Source: Enoplosus armatus (lineage: Eukaryota > Chordata > Actinopteri > Centrarchiformes > Enoplosidae). Taken from it: DNA of 64,000 nt. Below are positions 25,801-49,184 of the stretch, piece by piece (the first letter of the stretch is position 1; each line of letters opens with the position of its first letter). The position numbers and the translations under genes are program-made. The notes under the pieces were generated by a model. That model saw only the letters and a program-made list of their open reading frames with translations, was not told the origin of the DNA and did not search any database. Where the stretch lies: NCBI RefSeq assembly GCF_043641665.1, contig NC_092194.1:14552798-14616797 (forward strand). Direction: 5' to 3'.

Positions 25801-28800
25801 TTGTACTGTATGTACGTGGATATGTGTGGACATGCAAACAACCAAGGGATGAAACACTGGTAAGGTGGGAGTTGGTGAAGATTATACGGTTTAATTAAAA
25901 AATGTTGCTCACATTTTAACTTCAATACTGAGAAATGACTAAATATTTGCTCAGGTTTACATATCTCACATCTGATGTTTTCGGCAGGCGGCCAATGGTG
26001 TGGGCGCAAAGGCAGACAACCTTCTGTTAGTGATTAATGAGTACAGAGGACTGTCATGGAGGTAAGATAAGCTGAAGCACACCTTTGTTCAAATTTTGAT
26101 AGTGTTGGAAAATACAGTTAATTTACTCATTTTGTGAGCTGCATTTAAAACTGAGAAGCTGTTTCTTCAATTTACAGCATTGGTGGTGATGAAAACATTA
26201 CCACCGTGACCACTCTGCCAAGTATGTTTGCCTCTTATTATATTTTATTTTATTTTTATTGTAATAGCATTGCCTTAAATTAATTTACATAAAAATGCCA
26301 ACTTAAGGTTTATATCATCAAATATTCAGGTGTCCCTTATCACCAAGGTGTCTTATCTGTAAAGCTGTAAATACAGAAATGCAATAAATCATGGAATAAC
26401 ATGACGTGATGACCACTTTAATTTATGTTGTGGTCTGGAACACATACCTTTTTCTTGAACTTTCAACCAAAATAAGCTAGGAAGTGGACTTTGAGTTAAG
26501 ATTTTCCAGAATGAACTTCCACACTGATTGTTCCTATATTCTAGCTGTTTGTTCGGGATACAAATTATGCAAAATACAGAATGTTCATAATCCTGTGTAT
26601 GAATCCAATCTTCATTTTAGTTTTTCTGACCTTTCTTCCTGCCTGCCTTGTGTTTGTGGTCTGCAGACATCCTGAGGAAGTTTAACCCCTCCCTGACCGG
26701 CTCCTCAGAGGGAGTAGGTAGCGAGGACTCTCCTAAAGCCTTCCTCAATCAGGCCGTGGCAGGAGCAAAGAGTGGGTCAGTCATGTTCTATTACTTCATT
26801 TTTGTATTACTTACTTTATACTTGTACCCACCTTTTGAGTCTTAATAAATAAAACTTACCAGAACAAAGAATTTTTACTTCTTAAAATGTTACCATCAAA
26901 ACATGTTTCTGTTTTCAGCGACATGGTGCGACAGGTGCGCATCCTAGTGGACAAAATGAAAAATGATTCGGTGAGGCAGTGGAGAGCTACAGTAGAAACA
27001 CATACATATTTGCTCTCATGTAACCTTTGTCTCAGTTTTCTGTTCACAATTACCAAATTAACGGAACATGTATCTCTTATCTCCTTTACAGCGCATTGAT
27101 TTCCACAGTGACTGGAAAGTGATCACCATGTTTATTGGTGGCAATGACATATGTGATTTCTGCACAGACAGCGTGAGCACTTTTTTTATCAAGATTTTCT
27201 CAGTCATTTTACATTTTATACTTACTATGGTATTATGCTTTGCTTATTTTCATACGATTGAAGTCTTAAATGATCTTGAAGGACCAAAAAATATTGGTTT
27301 AGTTGACATTTCAACTACTGCTTTACAGTTTCCACATTGAATCATGGTCAAAACATTATAAACAACATTTGAGAAGCTGGAGTCAGCAAATGTTTGGTTT
27401 AAATACTTGAAAAAAAATGATTCACTGACTCAAATGATAAATTGATTATTCAAATACTTGCTGATCCATTTTCTCTTGTTTTGAACTGTAATTAGTTTCA
27501 CATTTATGTATGCACATGTTCCATTTCATGCTTTGGCTCTGTGCTTTTCCCACAGGTCTTTTTCTCACCCAGGAATGTGGTCGCTCGTATCCGCCAAGCT
27601 CTGGACATCCTCCATAGTGAAGTATGTTTTCATCTCCTTGCAACATACAACCTCACTGATCATGAGCCAAATTACGGACAGACTATAAACCTTACGTTTT
27701 GTATCATCCAGGTGCCTCGTGCCATTGTCAATCTGGTAGAGCTGTTAAACATTGTACCATTGCGTGATCTGCACAAAGATAACTCTCTGGGCTGTCCCAC
27801 CTGGTTTGTAAGGTCAGTGATTTTTGGTTGTGTAAGACAAACACGTTGACCAAAAAAACTGATCAAGGCATCATTTAACAGTTTTGATGTTTATGTTTCA
27901 GTTTAGTTTGCCCCTGCATACTGAAGCCTAAAGAGGGATCCGCTGAACTCCAGAAGGTCAATGACCTCAATAGAGCCTATCAGGTACAAGACTAGGATGC
28001 TGACAAGGACAAGAGTTTTTTGTACATATTCTTAAGCATTTTACAAATGTCAACATGAATTCACTAGTCTTACTTTGACTGTGAGAACTTTAAAGTAAAT
28101 TTGACAAATAAAAAGGCCCATTTTAAGGGCCAAATCATCATCATGACATTGTCAACACTTGTTTACACTTCTTTTACGGTCGTCCAGAATGCTATGAGGG
28201 AGCTGGTTGACTCTGGGCGGTATGACACACATGACAACTTCACTGTGGTAGTGCAGCCGTTCATCAGGGAGGTTCTCCTTCCCACATTAGAGGTAAGAAC
28301 TGACACACCTGAAGCATAAATATTAATATAATAATGGTGTTTTTATTTATTTTTATTTCTTAACTCTCATCCCTTCTTTTTTCAAGGATGGCCGACCTGA
28401 TCGTTCGTACTTCTCACCTGACTGTTTTCACCTCAGCCAGAAGGCTCACACTCTCATGGCTCGAGCTCTTTGGAACAACATGGTAGGATTTGCTTTATTA
28501 GAAGACTTTTCCTACATTTGTTTTTTTGGCACTTGTGGTTTTAATTTCTCTCCAAAATAAATCACAATCTCTTAGTTAGAGGCAGTGGGCAACAAGACTT
28601 TCACACAAGACTTCACAGCTGGCATCGATTTGAAGTGTCCCTCTGAGGTAACTTTGCGTTCAACAACATTCATTGAGTCCACCAATTGATCAAAAACTAT
28701 ATGTTGTGTATTGATGTGTTTTTGATTATTTCTTTATTAGACCAACCCATTTTTTAGAACTGCTGTCAACAGCAACTACACCTTTCCAGGCCCACCACCG

Positions 28801-31800
28801 ACTCCTTCTCCTGCTACAGTAGGTCATAGTTTCTGTCTTTCATACACAGCTCAACTTTAGAATGGCAAGTCGTTATCATCTATGCATGATGCCAAGGTAT
28901 AGATTATATTATAAACACCTAATTTATGTCTCTGTCATTCTTTAGAATTGGGGAAGTGACTTTTCCTGTGTAAACACAGCTCCATCCGACTCTGTGCCCA
29001 CGTCAGGTAAGCATTCAAAGTGTTATTACTGAGGTATGACCTAAAGGGAAAGAGAAAGGTTAGATGTAAAATATGCTCATGTTGATCTGTCGTTAGCTCA
29101 CAGGTTACGACCAGCAGACATTAAAGTGGTGGCAGCTATGGGAGACTCTCTAACGGTAAGTCTGTACACAAGAATGTCACCAAGGATTTTGTAAAGGTTA
29201 ATGTAATAACTGCTGGGTGGTCTATTCATTAGTTCTAAATAGTTTGATTAAAATAAATAGAGCTTAACTCAAGGCCCACTTGCTAGCTTTTCCCCAGAGC
29301 TTTTGATTGCATCTCACAGTCCTCTCTTGATATACTTATTTCTCTTTGTTTTATATTTAATTTAATTTAGTCTCCATTTCTCCCAAATAAATTAAGTTTG
29401 CTTGTGTTACCTGACACTTCATTTTTACAATTTCTGCAATGTCCAGATTGTCATATTTTATATCTTTAGGATCTCCACTAGATCTAGGAATGAAGTTCTG
29501 AAGATTTGAATAACGCTAAGTAACGCAACATACGTTTGTAATGATGGACACACTGGTGGTGGTGATGGTGTTACCCCTTACTTTTTCCTCTGGGAACCTA
29601 TAAATCAAGTAAATGTACAACCTGAGAGAAAATGTTTTAATGTTCAATTGAATGGGTCAGAGAGAGAAACAGAGTAAAAAATGTGTCTGGAAATGACTGA
29701 ATAGTATAACCATCTTTTCCTGCATGCAGACCGGCTTTGGTGCTAAGGCAAAGAGTCTGCTGCAGCTAAGAACTGAGTACAGAGGGGTGTCATGGAGGTG
29801 AGAGGCTGCACACAAATTATATACATAACAAATGTGTGTACATTGCATTGTGTATTTATTGTTTGTGTATTTGTTTGTTTAATAAGCATTGGAGGAGACA
29901 AAACTCTTGAGACTGTCACAACATTACCTAGTAAGTCCCAGAGCCTTACCTGTCCTTTTGCTTTCTTGACATGTAATGCACACTAGCACCACTAGATGGC
30001 AGAGTTGGACTGTAACAAAGCAAGCGTTTGGTCTCTTGTGCAGTAATTTCCCTACTTTTAAAACAGATATCCTTAAGAAGTTCAATCCTAAAATCAAAGG
30101 GGTGTCAAAGGGACAGGGGAAAAGGCAGACTGGCTTCAACGTGGCTGTAACAGGAGCTAAAATATCGTGAGTTCTAACATGTCTTTGATGTGTTATCAGC
30201 TTTGAATGGTTTATGGTACATTTAAAGCATTTTGTGCACTCATGAAAATCTCTAATTTCATACAGAGGAATCCCAGGGCAGGTCCGACGCCTGATTGATA
30301 TCATGAAAAATGACTCTGTGAGTTTAATATATGGCACTATACTGATGCGTGCAATATTTTTAATGTGCAAGAAAGAAATGTAATCTTTGTTCTATCTCTT
30401 TCTCTCTGATTCTCTCTCCATCCTTTTAACGAAAACAGGCGGTGGATTTTGAGAAGGACTGGAAGCTGGTGACACTCTTCATTGGAGGAAACGACCTGTG
30501 TCAGTACTGCAATGACCGTGTGAGTTGCTTTAAGAAGTCGTCACAGGAAATGCAGGACATTCTTGAAGCACTCCCCTCAGTAAAGGCAGTCTCCTGCCAC
30601 AGCACAGAAGTCAAACATCCCGTAGTGTGTTGTGTGATGCCCTGTGCGTAGAGCCGTCTCATGATATCACTCTCCAAATGGGATGACGCACTGGAGCAGA
30701 ATAATCAAGCTTTGTGAACAGCCCTACCCCTAATTGTTTTATTGTGTCAGAGTAAGATGAGAGCAGACGTGGTTTCTTTTCAATGAGTACATTCTGTCAC
30801 TTCGCCCCTCTGACACAAAACACCCCCCTCCCTCCTCCATCTCAGCCAGTGTCTGCATTAAACAAGCACACGGGGCACAGTGACAGGCCTTGTTCTCTAA
30901 GAGGCATAAACAACACAGAGGTCAACCCAGACTCTCTTCATCCTGTCTCTGTCTCACTCTCTCCTTCTCCTTTCTCATTTTGCCTCCATTTCCCTTTCTC
31001 TTTCTCTCTCTCTCTCCATTACTCTCCTCGCGCTCCACTGACAGGGTAGTCTCTCTTTTAATGTTTGTGCTTTGAAGCAGAATATCAAAGCACAGCATCA
31101 ATTTAAGATGAGCTCTGAGACTGTGGTAGTGACAGCTTAGGGTTAGTTGTTGCGCGTAGGCTCATGCATGTTGCATGACGTCGGCTCTTTTGGTTGATAT
31201 GTGCTTTTCAGCTACAAACTTGGTCAGTTTCCCCGAAATGCGCCTTAATTATTCTGCTTTTCTCTGGCCCACAACAGAGAACAGCTGTGTGTTCACTATG
31301 AATTAATAAAAAGCCTTGTACATTTACTTATTATTCTGTTGGTCTCAAAACTACAGGCCTCTTTGTCACCTCAGAAGTACAGCCATCATATGACGACAAG
31401 CTTGGATATGCTCTACAAAGAGGTAAAATTATGTTACCTAATAAAAAACTAACAGTTGATTATGCAAAAAATACCATAACGGACTAAGAAATGACTCCCA
31501 GATTAAATAGGTTCATCTTTTCTTCCCTTAAATTATCATTGATAAAAGAATCCATCCTGAATTTTACTATTTTAAACTGCATAAAAGTCATGTTTTCTTG
31601 CTTTCTGGCCGTAGGTTCCCAGGACGATTGTCAACGTCTTGGAGATCCTGGAAATTGAAGGCCTTCACAGGATCAAAAGGGATAGTCTTGGTTGCAATGT
31701 GTTACAAAAGTACGCTCATCGATCCATTCATGCCAAATCAATTCCACATGAAGACCACTGAGTCCAAGGCAGATTGCTCCTTTGAATCAACAGCGCTTCT

Positions 31801-33178
31801 CTTTACATTGATCTAATATTTGTCAATCCAGCAAAGAAATATATAAACATTTAGATTTTATTCAAGGACACCTCGTCCCTGAATCAATGACAAATCCAAT
31901 TTATGCAAAAGACAGCATCATGTATCAGTCAGTGATGATTATAAGAGCATTTTATTTCCCAAAATCAGCTGTTTATTTTGGATCCTCAGGTATGTCTGCC
32001 CGTGCTTCCTGTTAGCAGGAGAGGATTCCCCAGAGCTGGCTGAAGTAAAACGGATCAATCGAGAACTACAGGTTAGCAGACAGGAACAGTGAGGCAAAAA
32101 GTTCCCCTCCACTCAAAAATGTGTTTTGCTTATTGTTACTTCACTTGGATGTTCGAGCTTCACTGTGCAGAAGGATGAACGTGCACAGTGACACTACAAG
32201 GCTGTTTTTTCACCCTTTTACTGTCTTATTTTCAGGTTGAGACAGAAAAACTGGTGTACGGAGGCCGCTATGATGACAGAGAGGATTTTGCTGTGGTTGC
32301 ACAGCCCTTTTTTAAGAACACCATCGTTCCTTTGAATGCTGTAAGCCCTCCGTGTACCTCCGAACCTCCACTGCACTCACAGTCCTTCCCCTCAAAGCAC
32401 ATATTTCCTACAAACACTGGTGTTGTATTATTTCTTCTCCAGGACGGCAGACCTGACGCCACCTACTTCAGTGCGGACTGTTTCCACTTCAGCGAACGGG
32501 GACATGCTGACATGGCTGCAGCTCTGTGGAATAACATGGTGAGTCCGGCAAGGCGAACAGTAGAAGGCTAACTGTGTTTGACAGAGGAAGTCTTTCTAAA
32601 TCACCACATCTCACTGCAAGTCATTAGCTAAGCAAAGATGTCCTCTGTTTTATCTCTAGCTGGAGCCAGTGGGTAAAAAACAGACATACAACAATTTCAC
32701 AAATGCCAGAAATAACATCAAGTGCCCCACTGAGGTAAGAAAGCAGCCACACAAGCACATCTCACATGCTACTGCTGACCCAGGTGTGATTTATCTGTAC
32801 ACTTTGTGCATAATGGCATGAATGGTTCATAAAAGTGGATGTGATTTAATAGAAGACCTTCCTTCTTATGCGTTCCAGGAGCATCCTTACATCTTCACAA
32901 AGGTGAACAGCTTGCCCAGTTCAACCACCACCACCACAGCACCCAAAACAGACAGCACAGCTTTACCTCACAGCTCCACAGCACCCACAACGCACAGCAC
33001 AGCCCTGCCTCTCACCTCTGATTGCACGGACAATGTGCCATTATGGCTTGCTGCTGTGCTGGCTGTAACGGGCCTTCTGATTGGCTGGGGTGTCACCTGG
33101 CTCCTCCTCTCCTGCAGTGCCAAGAGGAGCAAGAAGATGATGCTGGCTGCAGTGGAGATGAAGGACACTAAGTTTTAA
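20605..33178 (+). CDS. plb1: Membrane phospholipase B, three lipase repeats
   Basis: About 44 exons form a secreted-then-anchored brush-border-type phospholipase B/lipase (GDSL family; PLB1 cleaves both acyl chains of phospholipids and retinyl esters, family knowledge). Exon 1 (20605-20665) encodes a signal peptide. Repeat 1 (about 21643-25505) lacks the GDS nucleophile. Repeat 2 (about 25599-29010) has GDSLT with Ser codon 25649-25651, GGNDICDFC near 27140 and SPDCFH near 28415. Repeat 3 (about 29098-32890) has GDSLT with Ser codon 29147-29149, GGNDLCQYC near 30490 and SADCFH near 32472. The last exon (32879-33178) carries a Thr/Ser-rich stalk, a transmembrane helix (about 33040-33110) and a short basic tail. 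Roughly 1,100 residues against about 1,450 for four-repeat mammalian PLB1. An upstream in-frame Met at 20503 would spoil the signal peptide. ppp1cb follows, as in human. Exon ends between listed landmarks are approximate. Confidence 0.9.
22776..22808. repeat. (TG)16 microsatellite abutting a plb1 splice acceptor
   Basis: The TG run ends about 8 nt before the acceptor AG at 22816-22817 of the 49-nt plb1 exon 22818-22866, with only 'ttgttgc' between. It therefore occupies the position of the polypyrimidine tract. Confidence 0.9.
23120..23215. repeat. Fragment of the foldback repeat found at 61795-62157
   Basis: The words 'agccagattagctgtttcac', 'cctgtttcagtatgctaaac' and 'taagctaact' match the right inner arm of the complete element at 61795-62157, with indels. 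This is a decayed partial copy inside plb1 repeat-1 intron sequence. Confidence 0.75.
23370..23470 (+). repeat. Decayed teleost 'ggtggcacggtgg' repeat
   Basis: The stretch reads 'gggtggcacggtggttatca', then 'gctcaaagcaagaaggccctgg' interrupted, then 'catgttctcc' and 'ttctcctattttccgg'. These are the landmarks, in order, of a very common fish short repeat whose head resembles a tRNA-derived SINE. Internal deletions have removed the usual 'gggttcga' word, so it should be inactive. It lies just upstream of the plb1 exon at about 23529. Confidence 0.7.
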
Positions 33179-33969
33179 AGTGCTACTTACTGTGTTTTTG
33201 CACTGGACTATTCAAGGAAGAATATAAGAACTACAAAACAACATTGCAATCTTTAAAATTATTGTATAAAGCATATTGTTTGTGTTGATAATAAGGCAGG
33301 TTTTCATAATAAAAAACATAAGATAGAAAAGTTAATCATTGGCCATGAACCAAAGAAAATATTACTGGATGCAGAAGTGGAAAAGGTACACCAGACTTCA
33401 CTTAAAGAAAGAAAGAAATAAGACAACTGAATGACACGCCATTATAACTCCTGCATTAAACCTTACTGAATTCTTCTCATGAAGAATGGTTCCCTTCACA
33501 TTTTTTATATCACTGTTGCGTTCACCTGTAAGGCATATTTAAGTGTTGTAGCTGGTCTAACAACTGACTCAATGAGACAATGCAATTACCAACCACTACA
33601 AATCAAACAGTAGATTTCATGTGCAAAAATAAAGACTGAAATTACTCACTGCACATTAACTTATTACTGCTGTTATATATTCAATTTTATTAAAATGAAA
33701 ATGTATTTGAATTTAGTAATTTTCCGATAAATGTGAAGTAAAATACACAATACTTGCTTAATTCAAGTACTCAAATTAGTTACTCTTTCTGTAACCACAG
33801 TACACTCTTGATGAATGTAAATATGAATCTAACATTGTGTGGCCATTTTGTGCAATGATGAATGCTTGAATAGATAATGTAATTTGTCTGTTTTCTTTAT
33901 TGTGTCAGTTTAAAAAAAAATGCTTGCCTTTGATTGTAACAAAAATGTGTTTTGGTTATTTGGAATAAA
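33179..33969 (+). other. plb1: plb1 3' untranslated region with polyadenylation signals
   Basis: Three AATAAA signals follow the stop codon: 33308-33313, 33628-33633 and 33964-33969. Any could define the transcript end. No other gene is seen before ppp1cb. Confidence 0.6.
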
Positions 33970-34294
33970 TAATAATATAAACTGTAATCTAGAGTGACTT
34001 CTCAAGTGACATCCGGACAACCAGACACCAACCAGTCCCGACATGTCACCATTACACGTTAATGGTATTTATCTTAGAAAGGAAATACAAATACCACCAT
34101 ATCATAAAATACGCAAACCGCCCATGCACAAATGATTCTGCTTGGAGAATAGCACTTATCAGCCTACATGTATTACCTTAATCATTACCACCAGTGAGAT
34201 AGTCTACTGATAAAACATAAAAGGGTTATTTTATGACCCCATACAGCGATGAAAGCCACTGACTGCTTCTGTTAATTATGTCACAAGCATAGAG

Positions 34295-34785
34295 TGGTGG
34301 AAAGTACATTTACATTTACTACTCCACTACATTTCAGTGGAAAATATTGTAGTTTTTACACCACTACATTTGTTTGACAGCTGATCTTACAAAGTATATG
34401 ATCACTAAAATATATATATCTATATATATATATATATATAGATATATATATATATTTAAGTGATCTATACACTATTATATATACGGATTAAACTACCCAA
34501 AAGTATATACAATAGTTACAATTAGCTACACCTGAACTGGCCACAATATTAAACAGCTTCTTTACACGGTATGCATCAGTAATAATTATTCAATAATATA
34601 TAACTTTTACTGCTTTTACTTTTCATACTTTAATTGCATGTTGCTGATAATACTTTTGTACTTTAATTTAAGTAAGATTTTTAATGCATGACTTTTACTT
34701 GTAAATTTGTATTTTTACGTCGTTGTATGGCTGCCACTAGCCTACTTAAGTATAGGATCTGAACACTTATCCCACCACTGCAAAC
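34295..34785 (+). repeat. Teleost interspersed repeat, copy 3 of 4 (most complete)
   Basis: The copy begins 'gagtggtggaaagtacattt' and ends 'cttatcccaccactg', so its ends form a short inverted pair (agtggtgga / ccaccact). Internally it carries the family landmarks including 'cactacatttgtttgacagc', 'aaactaccca', 'tactttaattgcatgttgctgat' and 'gcatgacttttacttgta'. It has been invaded or expanded by the AT palindrome at 34411-34457. Non-coding. Confidence 0.85.
34411..34457. repeat. AT palindrome (TATC/GATA flanked TA repeat)
   Basis: A TA repeat is broken symmetrically by ATCTAT on the left and ATAGAT on the right, giving a near-perfect palindrome that could extrude as a cruciform. It lies inside the interspersed repeat copy at 34295-34785. 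Confidence 0.85.
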
Positions 34786-35024
34786 ACAAACACAAATTGT
34801 GCCTTTTTTAATATCTTTTTTTTCTCGTGTATGCTGGATGGAATTTACTATAGGATATACAATATGTCTGGTAGCCTAAAGCCACGAAAAAACTCAAAAA
34901 CTCTAGGTGTGGTCTTCACTAGTTTCCTGGTTTTCATCTACGGTTACTGTTTTCTTGACAACAGCGCCTCCTGGTGTCAGTAGGGGGATCGAACCGGGCA
35001 ACACTGTACCACATCAGTTTGAAG

Positions 35025-45732
<10,708 letters not shown>

Positions 45733-46902
45733 ACGTGCAGCCTTGGCTCTCCCCCCTCCTTCTCACTCTGTCCGTCCCTGGTCTGCCATCATGGCAACCC
45801 CTGTAACTCCCCTGTATAGCGAAGATACAGGGCTTATCTAATTGCCCAAATCTTTCTCCTTTTTCTTCTCCACTCACCCACCCCCCTCCCCAACTCCACT
45901 GACAGCTCTTTTTCTTAATGTGTATGTGTACATAAATTTGCTGTGACCAATCTGTTTTATTTTTATTTTTTGCCTGTTTGTTGGTATTTTTGATATTATT
46001 AACAGATAATCTTTTTTTTGTGGTTTTACTTCCAATGCCATTCGAGGTTTTCTGAGGTTCTGTGTTGTGTGAGGAAATGCCTTCTCTGTGTAGAGGGGCA
46101 AAGCGACGAGAGTTAGAGGAATTCTTTTTCAGTTTAACAAAAACATAGTAGAGATTGAACATTGTTTTGCCTTGACAGAAAAACAGAGAATCCTTCCAAT
46201 GTAATTTCAATGAGTGTGCGGTTTCCGTGCAATGCAAAAAATCCGTAGACACAAATAACATTTCTCGTATTCCAGTTCAACAGTTTAAACATATTATAGC
46301 ATATGCGGTGAACTTGCGGTTGTTGTGCAGATTTTATATATTTAACCATTGAAAAAGTGCACCTCCCCATGAGTCGCAAAGAATGTGAAGAGACCGGCGT
46401 GAATGAAATATAGAGGCTAAATCAGATGCTGCTGGCAGTGGACACGCTCTACCCGAACACAACGCCCTCTGGGCATCGATTCCTCCACTCTGTTATGCCT
46501 CCCTGTGCCTCGACTCCACACCCACACAAAAACATGCCACTTCTCACACAGAGCTGGTATTGACATTTTCCTGGGTCTCTTTATTATTTGTTCTCATCAA
46601 GATAATTTCCCCCATATAATCCTCTTGATTTGTAGTGAAAGATGCTGAGAGAGTTTTTTTTGTGCCCATGGAAGATTAAGTCCATGCACAGGCTTTCAAC
46701 TAATGTGAGTCACTTATGGTCCGTATTGTACCTGCAGGCATACTGGATAAATGGTGTACTAAAAGTGCTTGTAAAATTGTCCTTTCCTAGTCTTGTATGA
46801 AGAAGCAGATAAGGATAGCAAATGTCTAACAGCACAGGTTGCAATTTTGCAAGTGTTTAACATATCTAAGTAAGCCGTACAGTGTTAAAAAGACCAAATA
46901 AA
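45733..46902 (+). other. ppp1cb: ppp1cb 3' untranslated region
   Basis: Follows the ppp1cb stop codon. AATAAA at 46897-46902 is the clearest polyadenylation signal. A long minus-strand open frame (45692-46261) antisense to this region has no recognisable product. The stretch 46903-47693 shows no feature. Confidence 0.55.
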
Positions 46903-47693
46903 CAATATAAATAACAAGTAGGCTTCACAAAATGCTCTACAGTATTGGAATTTTTCAGTGTTGTGTATAGAACACACAACAAACAAACAAGAAAGTTTGC
47001 TCTTGGAAGCTTTTAAGTAAAATGCCAGCTATCCTCCTTTCACATCACCCAATGTACCCAATGTACAGAGTAAGAAAACTGGTGGAGTCAGGAGTGGGTG
47101 GCAGGACCGGGCCGTTTTGCTATGTGATAGTGATGCCACCTGGTGTATAAACGCAGTAATACAGTTCAAATTAAAAAAAGTACAAAGCTTTTCATTACAT
47201 TGCCAGTACAAAATGTTGTGTCATTTACCACGAGGAGGTACTTCAGTTCGACTGGTCGACTGACCAGCAATGAGCCTGGTCGGAAGTTAACTTCTGTCTA
47301 CTGCAAATGAGACGCAGTTGACCCTTTGTGGAAAACAGTTGCCTCTTTCTTTGTTTTTTTGCTCTTTGTGGTATTATTCTTTCTGTTCTCTATTCAGATT
47401 GTTTACTTTTTATTCACTTAATTTATTTCCTAATAATTATATTAAGAAAACAATGAGGTGTTACCAAAAGCTGTTTTGCAATTTGTACAAGTTTGTTTGA
47501 AAGTCTATAAATTCAATTAAAATGGATGGAAACCAAAATTGTTGGTTTTACTGATGTCTATACATTAATGTATGTTACCTATTCCCTCTTTGTGTTAACA
47601 TACAACTGATACTTTACTTAACTTTACTCTTTTCTATAGGCCTGACGGAGAAAAGGCCCACACAGGGGTAAAATCTTGCAAATGTATATACAG

Positions 47694-48176
47694 TCAACAC
47701 AGTGTGAGACTTTGTGCAGCTGGGCCCCACAGACGCCTCTTAGCCCAGGTCAGAGCTCTGTGCATTGGCCCTGAATACAACCAGACAGTCAGTGGCAGGA
47801 GAAAACATGGAGCACCCAGGTGGAGATGAGACAAGATCCAAACAAAGATGAACCACAGTCCCACTTTTAGAAAGAGGAGAGTGTAGTAGAGGATGATGCT
47901 GGCTGTGGAGTTGGCCTGAGGAAAGAATTAAGTCACAATGTATTCATTTCTACGTTGTTTTCTGCAATAAAACAGGTTATGATATCTGTTAATTTTAGGC
48001 GTATGTGAACCAATAGTCTTGTCTTGCCAAACCTGTACATCCAGAGCCTCCACTGCATCAGCCATCATCATATCATCACTGTCATCAGACCTCAGGAAGG
48101 AGGGGGTCTGATAGGAGGGAGTCCTGCTCTTCTCCCTTCTGCGCCCGTAAGACTTTTGTGGATGTGGTTCTCCCAT
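47694..48176 (-). CDS. Unrecognised 121-aa membrane protein, two exons
   Basis: I do not recognise this gene with confidence. On the minus strand a 48-codon exon (48176-48033; donor CAG|GTTTGG) joins in phase 0 to a second exon (47915-47694; acceptor CTCAG|GCC), ending in TGA. Residues 1-48 are polar, with a basic patch (YGRRREKSR, about 10-18) and an acidic patch (SDDSDD, about 30-35). Residues about 55-95 are strongly hydrophobic, enough for one long or two short membrane helices, followed by a basic stretch WAKRRLW (about 105-111). The hydrophobic core FLKVGLW...LHLG...W-Y-G vaguely resembles the membrane segment of SAYSvFN-domain proteins (SAYSD1), but the SAYSVFN signature is absent. The ATG is preceded within 20 nt by possible acceptors, so a non-coding exon may lie upstream, perhaps sharing the manea promoter. 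It could be a chance open frame, but the phase-matched splice and clean amphipathic layout argue for a gene. Confidence 0.55.
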
Positions 48177-48639
48177 TGTCAGTGTGAGTCTGCCTACGTA
48201 GATGATGGTGGGGTTTGGGCACTTTAAACAACTATGGAATATTATAGCTGAACAGATATATTAAAACAAATGTGATCCAGCAAATTGATCAGTCAAATCA
48301 AATAAGCTTGTTGGCATGAATGTTGATGTTACATTATTATTGCCAAAGCTCAAATACATTTCAATGAATGTTAGATTTTAACAAGAAAGCAAAATAAAAT
48401 AAAAACAATTTAATGACAAGACAACAAATACTCAGTATCCTTCAGAACATATACAGAATAATAAATCGATGTAAAACGTAGGAGGTGATTCTTGTTTTCT
48501 CTTAGTTTGAGGAGGCATATACATATTTTGAAAACAAAAAATGTTTGCAGTTTGTTTCACTTACTATGTATGCAGATTGTGCCTGATGGTGGTGATGAGC
48601 ACGTTCTTTTTTGCAAAATAAACTTAGAACCACTTAGAA

Positions 48640-49085
48640 TGTTTTTTTTCAAAAGAATAATGTTATTTAATAATGTTAACATTTTTGAAGCCGATATTGT
48701 GCTTTTTACTCCATTACACTTTGCAGATTCAGATTATTAATACAAAATATATATCCACTAATAAATTATGATGTTTTCTAATAAATTAAACTACCCAGCA
48801 GCATATAGAATAATTAAAATGACCTCCGCCTTTACTAGTTGCAATATTAAAGTTCTGAACACATTAATGCATAAATAATTATAATCCAAAAATATAATAT
48901 ACATTATTTCGAAATGGGCCAGTCTGCATAATAAGGACTTTTACTTGTGGTACTTGAGGTATATTTTGATACTAATACTTTTGTACTTATACTAAGATTT
49001 TGAATGCAAGACTTATACTTGTAACAGAGTATTTCGACACTGTAGTATTGCTACTTTTACTTGGGTATCTGAATATTTATTTTTT
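48640..49085 (+). repeat. Teleost interspersed repeat, copy 4 of 4
   Basis: Landmarks in family order: 'tactccattacactttgcag', 'ttaaactacccagcagcata', 'tgcaatattaaagttctgaa', 'acattaatgcataaataatt', 'gaaatgggccagtctgcata', 'tactaatacttttgtactta', 'gacttatacttgtaacagag' and a terminal 'ctacttttacttgggtatct'. It is the longest copy lacking the AT palindrome. Non-coding. Confidence 0.85.
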
Positions 49086-49184
49086 ATTGGTCATTTTAGT
49101 GAGGATTGTTTGTGTAATTCATCTTCCTAAACGAAGGGGGGCGACATCTACATGTGATTGAGTTAAAGGTCTTCTTTGACTATT

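Noticed and set aside
25623..26009. 128-codon minus-strand frame in plb1
   Set aside because: Spans two plb1 exons and the intron between them in antisense; no similarity.
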